Part shown: positions 12,601 through 26,300 of the stretch, one piece after another
Position numbering within the stretch: the stretch's first letter is position 1
Layout: each line of letters starts with the position of its first letter
NCBI GenBank assembly: GCA_038496675.1
Contig: CM076656.1
Span: forward strand, 20,326,897 to 20,390,896
DNA length: 64,000 nt
Source: Rachycentron canadum
Taxonomy: Eukaryota; Chordata; Actinopteri; Carangiformes; Rachycentridae
Direction of reading: 5' to 3'
Made by a program: the position numbers and the translations under genes
The notes under the pieces: model-generated
The model's database searches: none
Seen by the model: only the letters and a program-made list of their open reading frames with translations
What the model was told of the DNA's origin: nothing

Positions 12601-15600
12601 GCGAAGGAAGTTCTCATACACTTCCTGGCTTTTAAACAGGCGACGAACCTGAATGATGGGTGGGTTGATAAGAAAATAAGACAAATCACATTAACAGTAG
12701 TAACACTTAAAAAATATTTAAAGACAGAAAGAGGAAAGAGCTGAGAAAAGGGAAGTACAGTGGCAGTGGGTCAGAGAAACAGTAACCAAGGAAAAAGGAA
12801 ATGAAACATTGCTACAGAGGAAAATGATGCCTTACCTTATCAAAGAAGGAGAATTCTCTTAAAACTCCATGTTTGCCGACTGAAGCAAAGGACTGATCTT
12901 TGGTACAGGAATACTTCATTTTTTTCTAAATAAAGAAAAACAGTAGTAAATTATATTCATATTTTAAGCAACCGTTGGAAAAGTTATTATTGCTGAACCT
13001 GTTGGAGACAAAACACGTGTATACCTGCACTGGTGCATTGCCTGAGGCAGTTACTCTACACGGAGAATTTACCTTCAGCAGTGGGGACATGTGCTGCAGC
13101 AAGATGGGTCTGGGCCTCTTTTTGTTCTGTTTGGTTATCGTGTCGTCTTCCTCTGGCCTTTTCAGCTGCTCTTTCCCCCCAGTCAGTGAGCTCCCTGTGA
13201 ACTACAGAAGAGGAAGCACACAGAAGTTATACTTATAAAACTATACTTCAGTAGACTATGGGTGCAACTAACCAATGATTTACATTATTTTCCCAATTAA
13301 TCATTTGATATCTAAAATGGTAGGAGACAGTAAAAATCCCAAATTGTCACAGTCGGCAGTTAAAAAGCTAAAAATCTATTCACATTTCAGATGCAAAAAA
13401 AATATTGGTTTTCTGACACTTTTCCTTGAAAATTGCCTTAAGGGATAAATCAATACCAAAATAGTAGCCAATTAATGGTCTGTCAATCTAGGGCTGCCAC
13501 TAATGACTATTTTTCTATCGATTAATTTATCAACTATTTTACAGATTAGTTGATTAATCTGAGTGATTCATTTTCCTCCAGAAAACCTAAATGATACACC
13601 GGCAGGTTCGGTCAATGACAATAAGACATTTTCTCAAACACTGAAAATTTAAAGCAGCAGCTAAAAAGGATCAATGGACATCAACTTATTACAAATGAAG
13701 TAATCTTTCACATTTTTGCGAGTGATCGCACTGTCCACCATAGAACATAATCACAAAATAACATTGCTTAGTGAGCCACTAACCAGCTATAGGATTTTAT
13801 TGTTATCTTATCTATACCCCCGAATTGGATCACTATCCAGCTCAGTAGAGGTTCTTTATCATAACTTAAGATTTTTTTTTTTAAAAGAGCAGAATTCGAA
13901 TTGATTGAGCTGCTTTGTCTTTTACGTTTCGCAATTTACAACGATCTCCCACATTTTCAGATTCATGGTGAGCTAGTATAAATTAAATTTACAAACAGAC
14001 AGCTTTCATTTTAGTTTTTGCTTAACCAGCACAATATTGCTGCGTAAACGATACCAGGAAACTGGACAAAGTAGTTGAAAATATTTTCATAGATGTTTGT
14101 TGACAGCTGGTTTGATAAAGCTTTATTTCACATTTTATTGCACTTACAGTAACGTAAAGTGCAGTAACAGTAGTAATTTTAAATTTTTCTTCACCTAGTT
14201 CACCATGTCCACTGCAGCCTGTCTGCTCTGCTGTTCGCTCTATGTGTGTTGCCACCATATATACACATCAATGTATAGGAAATGAGGCTTCAATTTAATA
14301 TATTGATGTTAACGGATTGTATCACTGTTGTCAATAATGGTGACTAATCACTGTAGATTTATGTCAATCCATTAATCAATCATTTCAGTTATACTTTGGA
14401 CTCATCTGTAATGCTAGGTCAATGTAGTTTTAATACTGTTGCACTGCATTTACCACAAGTGTGAATATCATCAACATGATGTTTCTGAGCAGAAGTTAAG
14501 AAATATAAAATGCCATTACTATTTGTGTGTTCTTATAAAAACTAAAAAGGGAAACAAACAGGTTACATGACTGACTGCTAATTGTTTGAGCCCCAACCTT
14601 TTTTTGTCATCTGTTAAGAAAGTGGAGCATTTTCTGTCTCTGTCAAATTGTGCTTGACTGACCAGTGATCTCTTGGCATCAGGCAGGAACTGTCCAAACT
14701 CAGCCAGCAGGTCTTCTTGTCCTTTAAAGAGACTTGCAACTTTAGAAAACACCTCATCTTCTGTCATCCCACTGCTGCCTCGACTCTCCTTCACCTCCAG
14801 CTGCTCCTTCTGCAGGGTAGTAGGTGGAAAATACTGATCATTGGTGAGGAATCAAACTTAATTTAAAACAGCAGAGCCAAGTTGAAATTCTTTGGCCTGG
14901 GTAGAAAGGGTCAATATTAGAGCAAGAAACACGATCACCGTCACTGTCCTCCAAGAAAAAATTGCTGTGGAAAGTTGACACTAGACAATAACACTGAAAT
15001 TATGACCTTAATTATTTGGCTAATTCTTATTCAAAACAGCATTAAGTAATTTAGACAGTCAAAAATATTTGAGGTAGAATAGGTGGAATGCAAGAAAAAC
15101 TACAACTGAGTAACTGAAACCTAACTTGCCTATGGTGTATTATAATGCACAACTAAAGGCAACTTAAGTCACCACATTTTATTTCCACAGTACCTGATAT
15201 GTATGAAGAATCTCTAGGAAGGCTCTGTAGATCTCGGGGTGATCCAGAAAGCGGTTTTTGATCTTGTTTACATAGCTGATGGCACTGTCAAACTCTACTG
15301 GGCTTGTCTCTGAGGCAGGTGGGGATACCGACGAGGTGGTGGCCTGATTCTGATTTTCTCTGTTAGTCAGCGGAAGAGAAAGTCTGCTGGGAGGCTCTGG
15401 AGGTCCTGCTGAGGTTGAAGAAGGAAGGGACTCTGATGAGGCCGCCTTGGCTTCACTGGTCTGGGCAGGTCCAGCTTCAACGTGGGCAGCAGAGGCACTA
15501 CCTGAGGTTGCAGGCACTGAAGAGGTGGTGAGACTCTTCCCCTGCTGGCCTGGGGATACCTGCACAGGTCAAAAACAGCAGTAGGATGATGAGCTAGATG

Positions 15601-18600
15601 ATTAGAGGTGCATTAAGCATTAATTACAGTCAATTGTTAAGATTTTGGGAAAAAAGTAGTATATACAAGTGCAGATGGTGGTTAAAAGCACTACTGGTCT
15701 TACTCTTAACTCGGTCACTACACAATAACACCTATAGATGATTTTTTCATCTCTCTTACCTCATAAGACTGAAATCTAAAATTCTTTGAGGATGAAAACA
15801 GAAAAACTATATCTCTCTCTCTCACTATAAAACCTAATGAATTTCATATTCGTATCCATAAAATGTGGCGCATTGTTTTACATTTTTATGGAACTACATG
15901 GTGCATAACTTGTAGTTACAGCTCATTTTCTCAAAAAAATGGCTGACAATATATATAGTGCACTTGATAATAAATAGGGACACATTGAGAAACCTCAAGT
16001 CACAAAAAAATATTAATTGGCACTATGTTGTGTCTAATTCACTTTAGTAATATTAGAGTTAAAGTGAGTGAAATATGTAAATCTATGAAGCACTTTTTAG
16101 TGGCTACATACAATACAATAAAAAAGTAATTGTGGTCTAGATAAGTTATATATGTATCTGAAATGGATAATACTATAACCTTAACCCAACCATAGTGTGT
16201 GTATATGTGTATATATATTACTTACTGTGTATGTACAATTCAGTGTGGTATCTTTGAATCTGTTCACTAAAATCTAAAATTCTACTTAAAGGTTGCAGTG
16301 CTTTAGTTTTTCAAATCAAATGTAGGAAAATGAGGCAGGGGTAAGAGTGAAAGAATCTCCTCGTATTTCTGTAACTGTTATTTAAAACTAATAAACTGAC
16401 GTATTAGCAGCCTTGCTTTTTGCATGATGCCTTCACTGGAGCAATATTTTCAGACAGGATATCCAACTGGTTTTCTATGTGCAGAAGAAGCGCACCTGTT
16501 TCCTCTTAAAAATGTAAAAGTTCTGTGGGTTCAAACATAGAGTTTGTAGTGATGGACCTGCTGAAACTTTAATAGGTGTGGACATTAATAAAGCACTATT
16601 TCTGAGAATTTATTAACTTTAGCTGGGAAAAGGCTGTCTCACCTGTGTGGAGAACGGAGATTGGAGGAAAGCCATCCCATTCTTGGGGACCTCTATCCGA
16701 TACCCCGGTGGTAGGAAGGCATTGAAGCCCAAGACTAAGTCTGGGTGTCCATGGAAGAGCTGTGACACACGGTTTATCACCCCTGGTGTGTCGATGCTAT
16801 TTGGGAGAACAGATAGAAACAGATATTTTAGTAATGTAGTTACTAAAGGCAAATTAAGATCAGCTTCCTCTCCCATGTGCTTCATGCTAACAATGACCTG
16901 CTAATCAAAGACAGTCTTAGAATTTAATTTAAAAAGCAGTAGCACAGTTGATATACTCATTATGAAATCTATCTTCCTGGACATTTTACATTTCAAGATA
17001 ATATGATCCAATGCATAATTAGAATAGGAAGCTATCTGCAGTTTCTTACTTATTGATAAAAGCTCTAAAATGTGTGGTTAATCCCTGGATGGTGATGTTT
17101 TGCAAACTAATCAAATTCCACACAACAGCTCCACCATCATCATCATCTCAAGAGTCTGTATGAGGAAACATCTCATTAAAAATGTATAACTAAAACTCAA
17201 TAACTTCTGGTACTCTTGGGACTGATGGTGGGTGAAGTAGCATTGGTTTCTGTGCATCTCTGTGCCACACTTATATGCTCTTTGTTTGCATAAATACCTC
17301 TGCGACTTGAACTCTTTCATGATGTCGAGAAACTTGTTGTATATGCCGGGATCATTTGCAAAACGAATCTTGACTTGGTCCAGATATGACAAGGCATCTT
17401 CAACCTAAACACAAAGAAAAATTGAAAACAGAAACAAACAAACAAACAAAAAATCATTAATGCAGCACAAAGCACAATCAACCTCATCTAGAGATGTGAA
17501 GGAGCTTTTTTAATAAACATCCTGCTGTGCTGTTGATGAAACAGGATCTCACAGAGATAAAGCTAACATGTATAGCAGGACAATGGTTTGTCTACACATA
17601 AATGCTGCATTGTGTGTCACTAATAATTGTGTATATACTGGCAAACGCTACCATCAAATTTCAAATGCGTGCCCCTATGAAAACAGAAATATTTAGATTT
17701 ACTACGTGGGTATTTTCTGGCATGAAGTGATATAAATAGGCAATATTTGCTTTCTTCGTTGTCAGCTGAAGTGCTGTATCAACAAATGTACTAGTTAGCT
17801 GTACAAGCTGTACAAGTATCGCTATATAAATAAATAAAACGGGTGAATCCAAGAAACGCCAGGCAGCTTTTGTTCACCGGATCTTTCTTTAATCACAACA
17901 TCCGAGCTTGGTCGGGTTTACGATAAACGACGTGTTCACACAAAGCATTGTCAGAAATAGTCCACATCTAAAGAGGCTTGTTGTAGCTAACGTTAGCCAA
18001 CAGCCAGTCAACTGGCGATAATAACTCCACTAACACTTACAACACCTACCCACATACAAATTTATACAATAGATTTGGTCACAGCTGGTCCCCGGCCAAC
18101 AGTGTCGCGTTGGCAAAAACAGTATGATAATATTCAAACACTGCGATAACAAAGAAACGTGTAATGAAGCTGCTAATGAACTGAAATAGCCGTTCTTGGC
18201 TAGCCTGGCTGACGTCCTCCACTTTGTTCAGGGTGGCTGAAAAAACGAACAAGGAGGAACTTCCCACAACCGAGGTTTGAGTTAACGTTTGCTCACAGAG
18301 GCTGTTATTGACACCGTAAATAAGAAACTACCGCTAACTGTGCCGCTCGACTGTCACTCAGACATTCATTAATGAAACACAGCTTCCACGTCTAACCTTA
18401 AATGTCAATGTTCGGCTGTTTAGCAATGAATTACTTTTAACAGGCCAGCGAGCTAACTCTCGTTAGCCAGCCGTTGCTTTCACTACTCTCGACGTTAGGG
18501 GAGAAAGAGAAAAGCCTCAAATCCAATGCAATGATCCGACGAACAAAATGGTTCTGACTGTGAGGTACTTTTCCCCTGTCGTGTCCGTTGTCTTCTTACC

Positions 18601-18710
18601 TTCAGCTTCTGGAAGTGCTGCTGCTGCACTTGCTTTTGTGTTATAACGTAAGGCTTGTCTTGAATTTGGTTTATTTGCTTCGCGGTGCTGTGCGCCTGAA
18701 TCTTCGCCAT
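3664..18710 (-). CDS. sin3b: SIN3 transcription regulator family member B
   Basis: This is the nuclear scaffold of the Sin3-HDAC corepressor complex; it has no catalytic activity and docks repressors, HDAC1/2 and chromatin readers. Coding exons, 5' to 3': 18600-18710, 17298-17404, 16643-16796, 15194-15559, 14663-14809, 13073-13201, 12836-12925, 12530-12648, 11939-12152, 11047-11163, 10625-10863, 9319-9502, 8068-8929, 6852-7021, 6574-6747, 5385-5477, 5181-5275, 4077-4275, 3664-3900. They join to 1268 aa. PAH1 begins [15 protein letters not shown] (exons 2-3), PAH2 is in exons 4-5, and PAH3 spans exons 7-8. The HDAC-interaction domain covers exons 9-12 ([20 protein letters not shown] through [11 protein letters not shown]). 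The Sin3 C-terminal domain fills exons 13-19 and ends [13 protein letters not shown]. The protein is longer than human SIN3B (about 1160 aa), mainly from Ser/Ala-rich sequence in exon 4 and a Gly/Gln/Glu-rich insert in exon 13. The start is the ATG at 18708-18710 (MAKIQAHS); an upstream in-frame GTG is not needed. Intron 10 has a GC donor. Confidence 0.96.
7185..7330. repeat. Degenerate interspersed repeat in sin3b intron 13
   Basis: The words ATCAATCTGCAACTATT and GATGATTGATTAAAG match the ends of the common teleost repeat that reads roughly GCTGCAACTAACGATTA with many ATTAATCG words. The copy is worn and its borders are approximate. It lies within the intron between exons at 8068-8929 and 6852-7021. 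Confidence 0.4.
11166..11182. repeat. (AC)n at the sin3b exon 10 acceptor
   Basis: About eight AC units lie directly against the acceptor of the exon at 11047-11163. On the transcript strand this is a (TG)n run ending in TAG, so the acceptor has no ordinary pyrimidine tract. Confidence 0.9.
13255..13645. repeat. Two adjacent GCTGCAACTAA-type teleost repeats in sin3b intron 5
   Basis: One copy runs from about 13258 (GGGTGCAACTAACCAATGAT) to about 13495. A second starts at about 13490 with AGGGCTGCCACTAATGACTA followed by TATCGATTAATTTATC and GATTAGTTGATTAATC. Both match a very common non-autonomous teleost repeat with inverted GCTGCAACTAA ends. The join between the copies shares the AGGGCTGC end. 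The family name is from memory and was not searched. Confidence 0.5.
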
Positions 18711-19430
18711 TATCCCGGCGACAGGAGGCTCGAGAGCCGCTACCACAACTTGAGAGGGAAGCTTCGGTTGTTACCTCCAGTTGTTGGCTAGCCGACAAAC
18801 CTTCCTCTCGGTCGGAGAGCCAGCCTGCCAGCGAGCAACCCTACTTTGCCTGGCTGGACAGTGTCGGCTCGGCGCAGAAAAGGACGGAGTGGAGATGGGG
18901 GGGGGGGGGGGGAGAGATGACAGACCGGCTACAACTCGCCGCGACTTTGACTGAACATCACCATCGAATTAAACCAGCGGAGGGAAAGAAGCGACGGGAA
19001 ATAAGCGAAGGGACAATGGTCGCCGTTTATCGTATTTTAAAATAACTATCGCCTGTCTCTTTAAATTCGGCGGCAGCGGTCTGTCTTGGCGTCCGGAAGC
19101 CAGAGTAGGAGTGAAGAATTGAAAAAAAAAAAAAAAAGAAAAAGAAAAAAAAAAGTGAAAAATTGAACTGCGCAGCCGCAACGATGGGAGGAGCTGAGTT
19201 CACAAGAATCAGATTGCTCCACTCCCCCTTCACTGCTACAAAGGATCGACGTTACTCCATGCGAAACCCGCGGCCACATACTTCGCGCTTGTACCGGCCG
19301 ACTGCAACATCAACCGTGGACCCGAGCCCGGTTTGTCCCGCGAAATCGATGCCGGGGCTCGTGAGAATCTGCATCTGCTACGGGAGGCTATGAGAGAAAC
19401 GGCATGGAGTCAGCTCGGTGTTCAGGGCTG
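18711..19430 (-). promoter_or_regulatory. sin3b: sin3b 5' UTR and CpG-rich promoter region
   Basis: The DNA upstream of the sin3b start codon is locally rich in CpG (for example CGAGAGCCGC, GACCGGCTACAACTCGCCGCG) in contrast with the AT-rich surroundings. It contains a pure G tract at about 18897-18911 and an A-rich tract at about 19121-19154. No TATA box is evident. The transcription start cannot be fixed from sequence alone. Confidence 0.5.
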
Positions 19431-19454
19431 GTTTACCACCACCACCATAACAAC

Positions 19455-19475
19455 GTGTGTGTGTGTGTGTGTGTG
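19455..19475. repeat. (GT)n microsatellite
   Basis: An uninterrupted GT run about ten units long lies between the sin3b promoter and the haus5 3' end. Confidence 0.9.
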
Positions 19476-19719
19476 GTTTTTAATGCATTTCAAAGGGAGA
19501 CAGGAGCAAATAGTTGGATTCAAAATTATTTATTAGTGCGACCTTTACAAGGTGAAATATCAAGAGTGAGAATAAACAGACTAAAGGGGGAGAAAAAAAA
19601 AGCGTAGTTTAGTCAAAACTGCTTTACTAGAGGACTGCATTTAATGATTTTTATTACACAGTGATACATGTCCTTCAGCAGCATGTGGCATCGTCTAATA
19701 TGGTTTTTGTCCAACCAAT

Positions 19720-19875
19720 AATTCAAACCCTAAAGTCAGACCAACAAGATAAAAAGCAGCATATTATCTCACTGGAGAAGATGGAAACAAATGTTGAGCA
19801 TGTTTGCTTGAAAAGTGACCGAAACAGTTGATCATCAGAACAATTGACTAATCATTGCAGCTGTTTTACACTACA
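19720..19875. repeat. Interspersed repeat remnant downstream of haus5
   Basis: The right end reads ACAATTGACTAATCATTGCAGCTG, the end sequence of the same GCTGCAACTAA-type repeat found in sin3b intron 5. The left border is uncertain. It sits in the interval between the sin3b promoter and the haus5 stop codon, possibly within or just past the haus5 3' UTR. Confidence 0.4.
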
Positions 19876-20367
19876 GCATGTTTGTGCATTTGTCTACAAC
19901 TGCAGCCATGTCAGGATTAGCCTGTTAGGGTGCCCCAGGGCAAAAAGTTTCTGTGGGGCCCTCCATTGACCCCCACCTACCACCCTTTGAACATATGTCT
20001 TTCTGTCTCCAAGTTCCCCTTAAGTCTGGTGTATAATCAAATCTCTGTGCTTAAATAATACTTAATGTATTACATATTGTGATCATTAGATGAAACACAA
20101 CTTTATTTGGGAATATGCTCCGCTTCAGGACAATATAAAATAATAAAAGGTCTTACAAATAGAGGTTGACCCTGGGCACAACCAGAAGACAGGACCTGAT
20201 AATGAGCTAATAATGTTGATATTGTGTTAATGACACATTTGTAACTAATCAAAGCCAAACCAGTGAAAATGGATGGAACTGTGGTTGGTAATACAGCCTT
20301 GATGGCAGCGCGAACATTTCGCCACTGAACGTTATCTTCTTTGTAGTTTTAAACTATGAGGTGTCCC

Positions 20368-23300
20368 TTAACAGGTGTTGGCAGCGAGTTTCCATCTTTG
20401 CAGCCACTGTTGGAAAGTCAGTCCTCCTTTGTTGACATCAGGGAGGACATGCTGGACTGGTTGATCCCACCTACAAGTGTTAACACACCAAACAGAAAAG
20501 GTTAATCAGAAACTTAACTCTAGAGCAAAGGTATAGATCCAAAATAAAACAAATATATTCATGTTTAGAAAAAAATCTATACAAAATCAGATTAGTAAAG
20601 GTTTAAGACATTGTTTACCATTTCTGGACAATGAAAGGAAATGATAAAGGTTTTGTTTTCATAGCTTTGGCCATAATTTGTAATTTTACTCACAAATAAA
20701 CGCAAAATCACATAAAATAATTGAAGTTGAAGTGTTATGTTCCACGATTTCCCATAACATCCAATAAATAAAAACAAATCAGTTTCATAGTTTACATATG
20801 CAGTTTGTTCAGGACCATTCAACAAAAACAACACACCCAACATTCATATGACTTCACTGAAACAATGAAGGAATTATTGACTGGCAATAACTTGTCAGTC
20901 ACACTACAATTTAACTCCACAATGCAGTCTATTCAAGAAAATGCAAGTAGTTAGATAATCAAATAGGTGTTAAACAAAGTTTACACGGTTATCTGACCGA
21001 CTTATGGTAAATACATCATCCATTACATTGTAAAACAGTGTGTGCACACAATTACTTAAAGTACTATATCAAAGTTGACCTGTTAAGAAGTTGTTGAAAA
21101 GCTAAGATATTCAGAACAGGCTGTTTGAATGAGAACGTGTGACATTTGCAGATGTGATTTAGGTAACATAGTTAGACAGACCAGTTTAAATAATAATAAT
21201 CTAATATGATGCATCCATTGGTTTACAGTACAGTGGGTTATCTGCTACATAAATGTGCCTCACCAGTAAGAGATGGCAGTTTTGACTTGGTCCCCATAAG
21301 AAAGGCCCTGTGCACAGCGTTGGGTGAGGCCTCTCACTCTTGGTACCAGGGACTTTAGCAGGTTCTGATCCTCCTCCATGACCCTGGACAGCAAGGCTAA
21401 GAAGCACATTGAGGAAAACATTTTGTTACTAAAGCTTTTTATATCATACACAGTATGCATTAAATACAGCATGTGTACAAACAGCAAAATGCAGCACTTG
21501 TTACTGTGCTCTGAGTGTGATTAAAACTTTTCTCTTGATTAGTTTCTCTGATTACCTTTTTGATCAGATGCATGCAGCATTTTGGCCTCCTTCTGTATTT
21601 TCTGCAGAGTATCAGACTGAAGTTGCAGTAACTGACGGAGAAAACGTAACTCAAGCTGCTGGGAGCGTGCCTGGAAACACAACTCCTCTGGAGCCTGAAG
21701 TGCAAGAAGAAAGAGAAAAATTAGCCTGTCTATGAATCAGAAAAAAGGGGGAAAGGATAAGTAATTCCATGTAAACTATACTGTTACACAGTGTTTGTAA
21801 AACTAGAGAATGTCCTAATAAGCAAACTCACAGCAGCCTAGAAGATACAAGGCTATTAGTGCTATGCCTCTGTGCAGCAAGACTGATTTTCATGGACATT
21901 ATTTTTATCAGCTGTTAGTGAGAGGACTGGGGTCAAGCGATAGCAGTGAGAGTCAGCTGGCTAATTAAAACCACTCTGGGCATGAGGAGTTCAGGACCAG
22001 CGTGAAGTATCTAAGCTGCTAACACAACTTTCATACAAATCAAGCAAGTGTCCACAGGTAAAGCTCACATTTATGCAGCCAATTTTCATGATAGATATTT
22101 TGCCACAATGTTAGAAATGACAATGACACTTAAGTCAAAGCATTTAATTAACTGAGACACTGTTTTGATATTATAACTATGGCATGGACAAGTTGCTTGA
22201 CAGAGTGATCTTACCATAACTACAAACACACATTTTAAAAAATATTGTTGAGGCACATAGTCAGAACAGTCTGTATGCTACTATCATGTTATTCAGTCTG
22301 AAGGCCAATTTTCAGATAGTCAGCCACTTTGAAAATACATTTTTTTTTTGGTAATTTTATTTTCTGCATAAAAGAAAAAAATATATACATTAACCCATGG
22401 ATTAACGCATGATTGACGCATGTATTATGCTACTCTGGGAAAAAAACAAAGAGGGAGATACCACTCAGATTCATTATATGTCAAATCTCACCTTGTACAG
22501 TGGGAAGCCCAGGCCCTGACACATGTTGCTGAAGGTTAAGGACTGCAAGCGATTGATGGATAACCATGATGCAGGGATCCTTTGAATTCTGAACCAACAA
22601 TAAAAAAAATAATTTTTTTTCAGCACTTGATCAAGAGTATGATTGAAAATGTCTTTTCTAGTGATGCACTCTCTAAATTACAGTCAACTGCTTTAGTGCA
22701 CTGCAGCTGGAGCCACAGGTGCACCACTGATCAAGTGGGATCATTTTCTGACAGATATTTTTGTTCTGCTTCTCTCATCTCCCTCCCTGTGAATCTGTAA
22801 TTCATCATTAAATCCAAAAGAACTCAATACAACTGAAAACAAGTTGGCAGCCTGTTTTGTGTGATCCTTTTTGATTCATCACCAAATACTAATTTTTCTG
22901 GCAGTGATATATGTACTCAGATATGAAGTTTGGGTGTTAATTTAGGAAGATTTTTCTGAACTGGAACAAATTTAAAACTATATTGGTTATGTACAACTAA
23001 CCTGACTGAAGTTTAACTCTTTAAGTACTGGGCAACCTTCTCTTACCCTTCAACAGTCCTGCGATCCAGGGCAAGAAGCGAAACCACTCCAAACTGTCTG
23101 GCCTCCTTAGAAACAGCGTTCCTTAGTTTGTTGGCTGCAGTGGTGACATCATCAAACTGTGGCACCAGCTTACCCTGGATGAATTCCTGTAACTGAAGCA
23201 AAGAAGAGGGAAGAGAAATCCTCAGCAATTCCAGAAATTTGTTTCTCTGTGGCAAAAGTTTTTTTTTTTTTTTTGGCTCACAGAGACCACATCATTTCTT

Positions 23301-26300
23301 TCTCCACAGCACAAAGCAAATCTTTGTCCACTTAAGTGTCACAGATGGAGAACATGCTCACCTGCTTGTGCAGATGGATCAGCTCCATCTTGGCCATGGA
23401 GTTACCCTTAATCAGACCTCTGATCTGCTCCTGTCTAAGAACCTGCAGAGACACAACAACACAACATGTTTAATGATACATTTCAGAAATACTGGCAGCT
23501 ATGCATTTTAAATCCATAAAAATCTGGCAACCCAAGATGTTTATCTCCAAATAGTGAACAGCACTATCCAAACCAAAAGAAAATGATTGTCAATTCACTC
23601 TCACCACTAGCTGTCTGAAGTCCAGGATGCTCTGCCACTGGCTGCGGAGGTTTCTAAGCGCCTCCTGTCGGCTTCTGGCATGTTGGTCCATTTGGATACA
23701 CTGGTCTCTGATGTGATCTCTGGCTACTGCCTGCATCACACACTGGAGTTCCAGCTCTAGAGCCGACCTGAGCAATACAAGGAGAGAGTTCAAAGAATAA
23801 ATTGCAGGCACAGTAAAGTCAGGGTTTTCATTTGTCCAGATCAAATACATCTCTAAATCATCTTATTTGTGACAAATGTATTGAAAATACATGAAACAAT
23901 TTTTAACTATGGACAGAAGACATGCAAAGAATGAGATTAAACGGAGCAAACACAAAATGTTCAATCTTAAACAACAGCTTTTTTCACCATAGGACATTAC
24001 TAGAATGAAACTAATTTGTGGGACTCAAACAATAATGCATCTAAGGTGTATGATTCCCCTTTACCCAGAAAAGCTAGGAGTATATAGGATATATAAAGTT
24101 TTTGAAATTCTTTTCCAATAAACTTTAAAATGAATGAACTTACAGTGCAATGCTGTCGTTGTGAAGTTCATCTGCTATAACAGAGACCTCCTGCTGAGCC
24201 TCCTTCTTGCGAGCCTGCAGCTGGTTTTTGAGCTGCTTGACTCTGGATTTTGTTTGAGCCAGCTCCACCAAACTCTGCTCCACCTCTTCCCAAGCAGCCT
24301 GGAAAACCAAACAGAACCAACAAAAGAAAAATCTATTTCAATGTCCTCTTTTAGTATGAATGCTATATTAAAGAGTATGGGAGTGGTTTTTTTGTAACCT
24401 GTAAAAGGGTCTTAACCGGTGGTAACTCATTATCCCCCTCTGCTGACATGTCCAGTAGGTGATTGCTTTCATAGCGGAATCTGCAAAGAATACACCAGAA
24501 AAAAATACTGTAATACTGAGAACTTTAAATTAAACAGTCTGACATAAAACACAATAATGTGGTGCTATGCCTTACCGCAGAGCTGTCACATCCTGAGTCA
24601 CATCCAGAGAAGCCAGTTTGTCCTCTATTTCCTTCTGTTCTCTAGAAGCTAAATATTGTAAAGCTGAGAGGACATGGTTTGGAGGATAACCACGCAACAG
24701 GTTCTGATGCAATGACAAACAACCATATGTTAAATCAAAGTGAAAATTCAAACATTATTAAGTACCAAAATATGTGGGGAAATTTGATTTTTAAAAAAAT
24801 TATACCAACCTCCACAGCACTCAACCAGTACTGAAACATAGCAGCTCTCTGCTCACGAGTCATACTGAGAGTAAAAGAAAGAAACAATTACCTCATGAAA
24901 GAAGCAGTGCTCAGTTTCTACTGACTAACTATTCACTATAGTTCTTACTGTTTAGCTGCAGATTGCCCCGTTTTCAGTTCACTGTCTTGTAACGACTGAA
25001 AGAAGTGGACCCTGTCATCACACAACTCTCTCACTTCGCGCTGACAGAGGAAAATAAAACAAATTATGGTGAGTTCTTCAATCAGCAGCTGGTGTATTAC
25101 AGGCATCTTGGACTGCATTACTCTGATTTGTGTAATACTTAGTTTTTTACAGCTTTGGAAGACTGAATTTCCAAAAAGCTGTCACAAGAAAGTGAAATCA
25201 GTGTTTGTCTCCATTAGCTTTTGTATCATGAAAATATTAATATAATAAGATGGCACAGAAAGATAAATGACAAGTTCAGCAGAAATTCATTGCAGCTTCC
25301 TAACAACAAATATGGCATTCAGTGCACACCGTGTTTATATTACACTGCATCTGCCAAACAAATTGGACTGAAGAAACCTCTTGGTGAGGCAAAAGGTCTT
25401 CAAGTATCTACAGCCAAGTCCAGCTTTTTACTTCAACTCTTCTTTGAAACCACAACTGGCATGAGATTCTACACACTACAGTCAGTAAAGTACAGTCCAA
25501 ATTTAGGCAGCTCTTACCAGGACCTGTGCCTCTGCTGTATTTTTGGAGTTGAGGTTGTCACCATCACTGCTGCTTCCAGACTTATCATCAAACAGCACTT
25601 CAACCTCTCCTTTCCTGTAATACACAAATGCAGTGCTTCCTTTTAAAATCTGGACTACACGTTAAGCATGGGTCTGTAAATTAGTCTTTAATTTCTATTC
25701 AACTTAATTTTACCTGGCCATCTGTTCCAGTGCCTGGCAGTGACCCCTGATCTTTTGTGTATCTTCAGATAACGTCTTAGAGCCCAGGATGCAGCGCTGC
25801 CTGAAGGCCTGGAGAAGTAACTCTCTGCGCTGGCTGTCCTCCACTTGGGCCCAGGTACGACTAATAGACTGCTCTGTTGATTAAAGACAGTATTAAACAC
25901 TGGTGTGCAAGATCACCCAACATATTTTAGATTTATGGAACATTTTTTATATTGTTTACACAACATACTGAAAGTCTATAACATCTATTAAATTAATATT
26001 GTAACAATCATAATTATAATACTGTAAATAAAGCAACTTCCAAATGATGGTTAGCCCTCACTGCATGTAACAGACTAACCTTGTGTCACCAACTGTTCTT
26101 CTGTTCCACTGATCTGAGAGTCCAGGTGACTGATCTCAGCTTTCAGCTGCTCTATCTTCCTCTGAAGCTCTCTCTGCTTAGCAGCCTCACTCTGGCCCTC
26201 AGTCTGCTTCAGCTGAATGTGCAAAAAAAAAATAAAAAATAACACCCCTAGATGAGAGCATGTTTCATTCAATTTTCATTTAATACTTTTTTTTTTTTTT

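Noticed and set aside
18708..18746. Upstream in-frame start of sin3b
   Set aside because: The upstream codon is GTG; the ATG at 18708-18710 has A at -3 and G at +4 and gives a family-like N-terminus.
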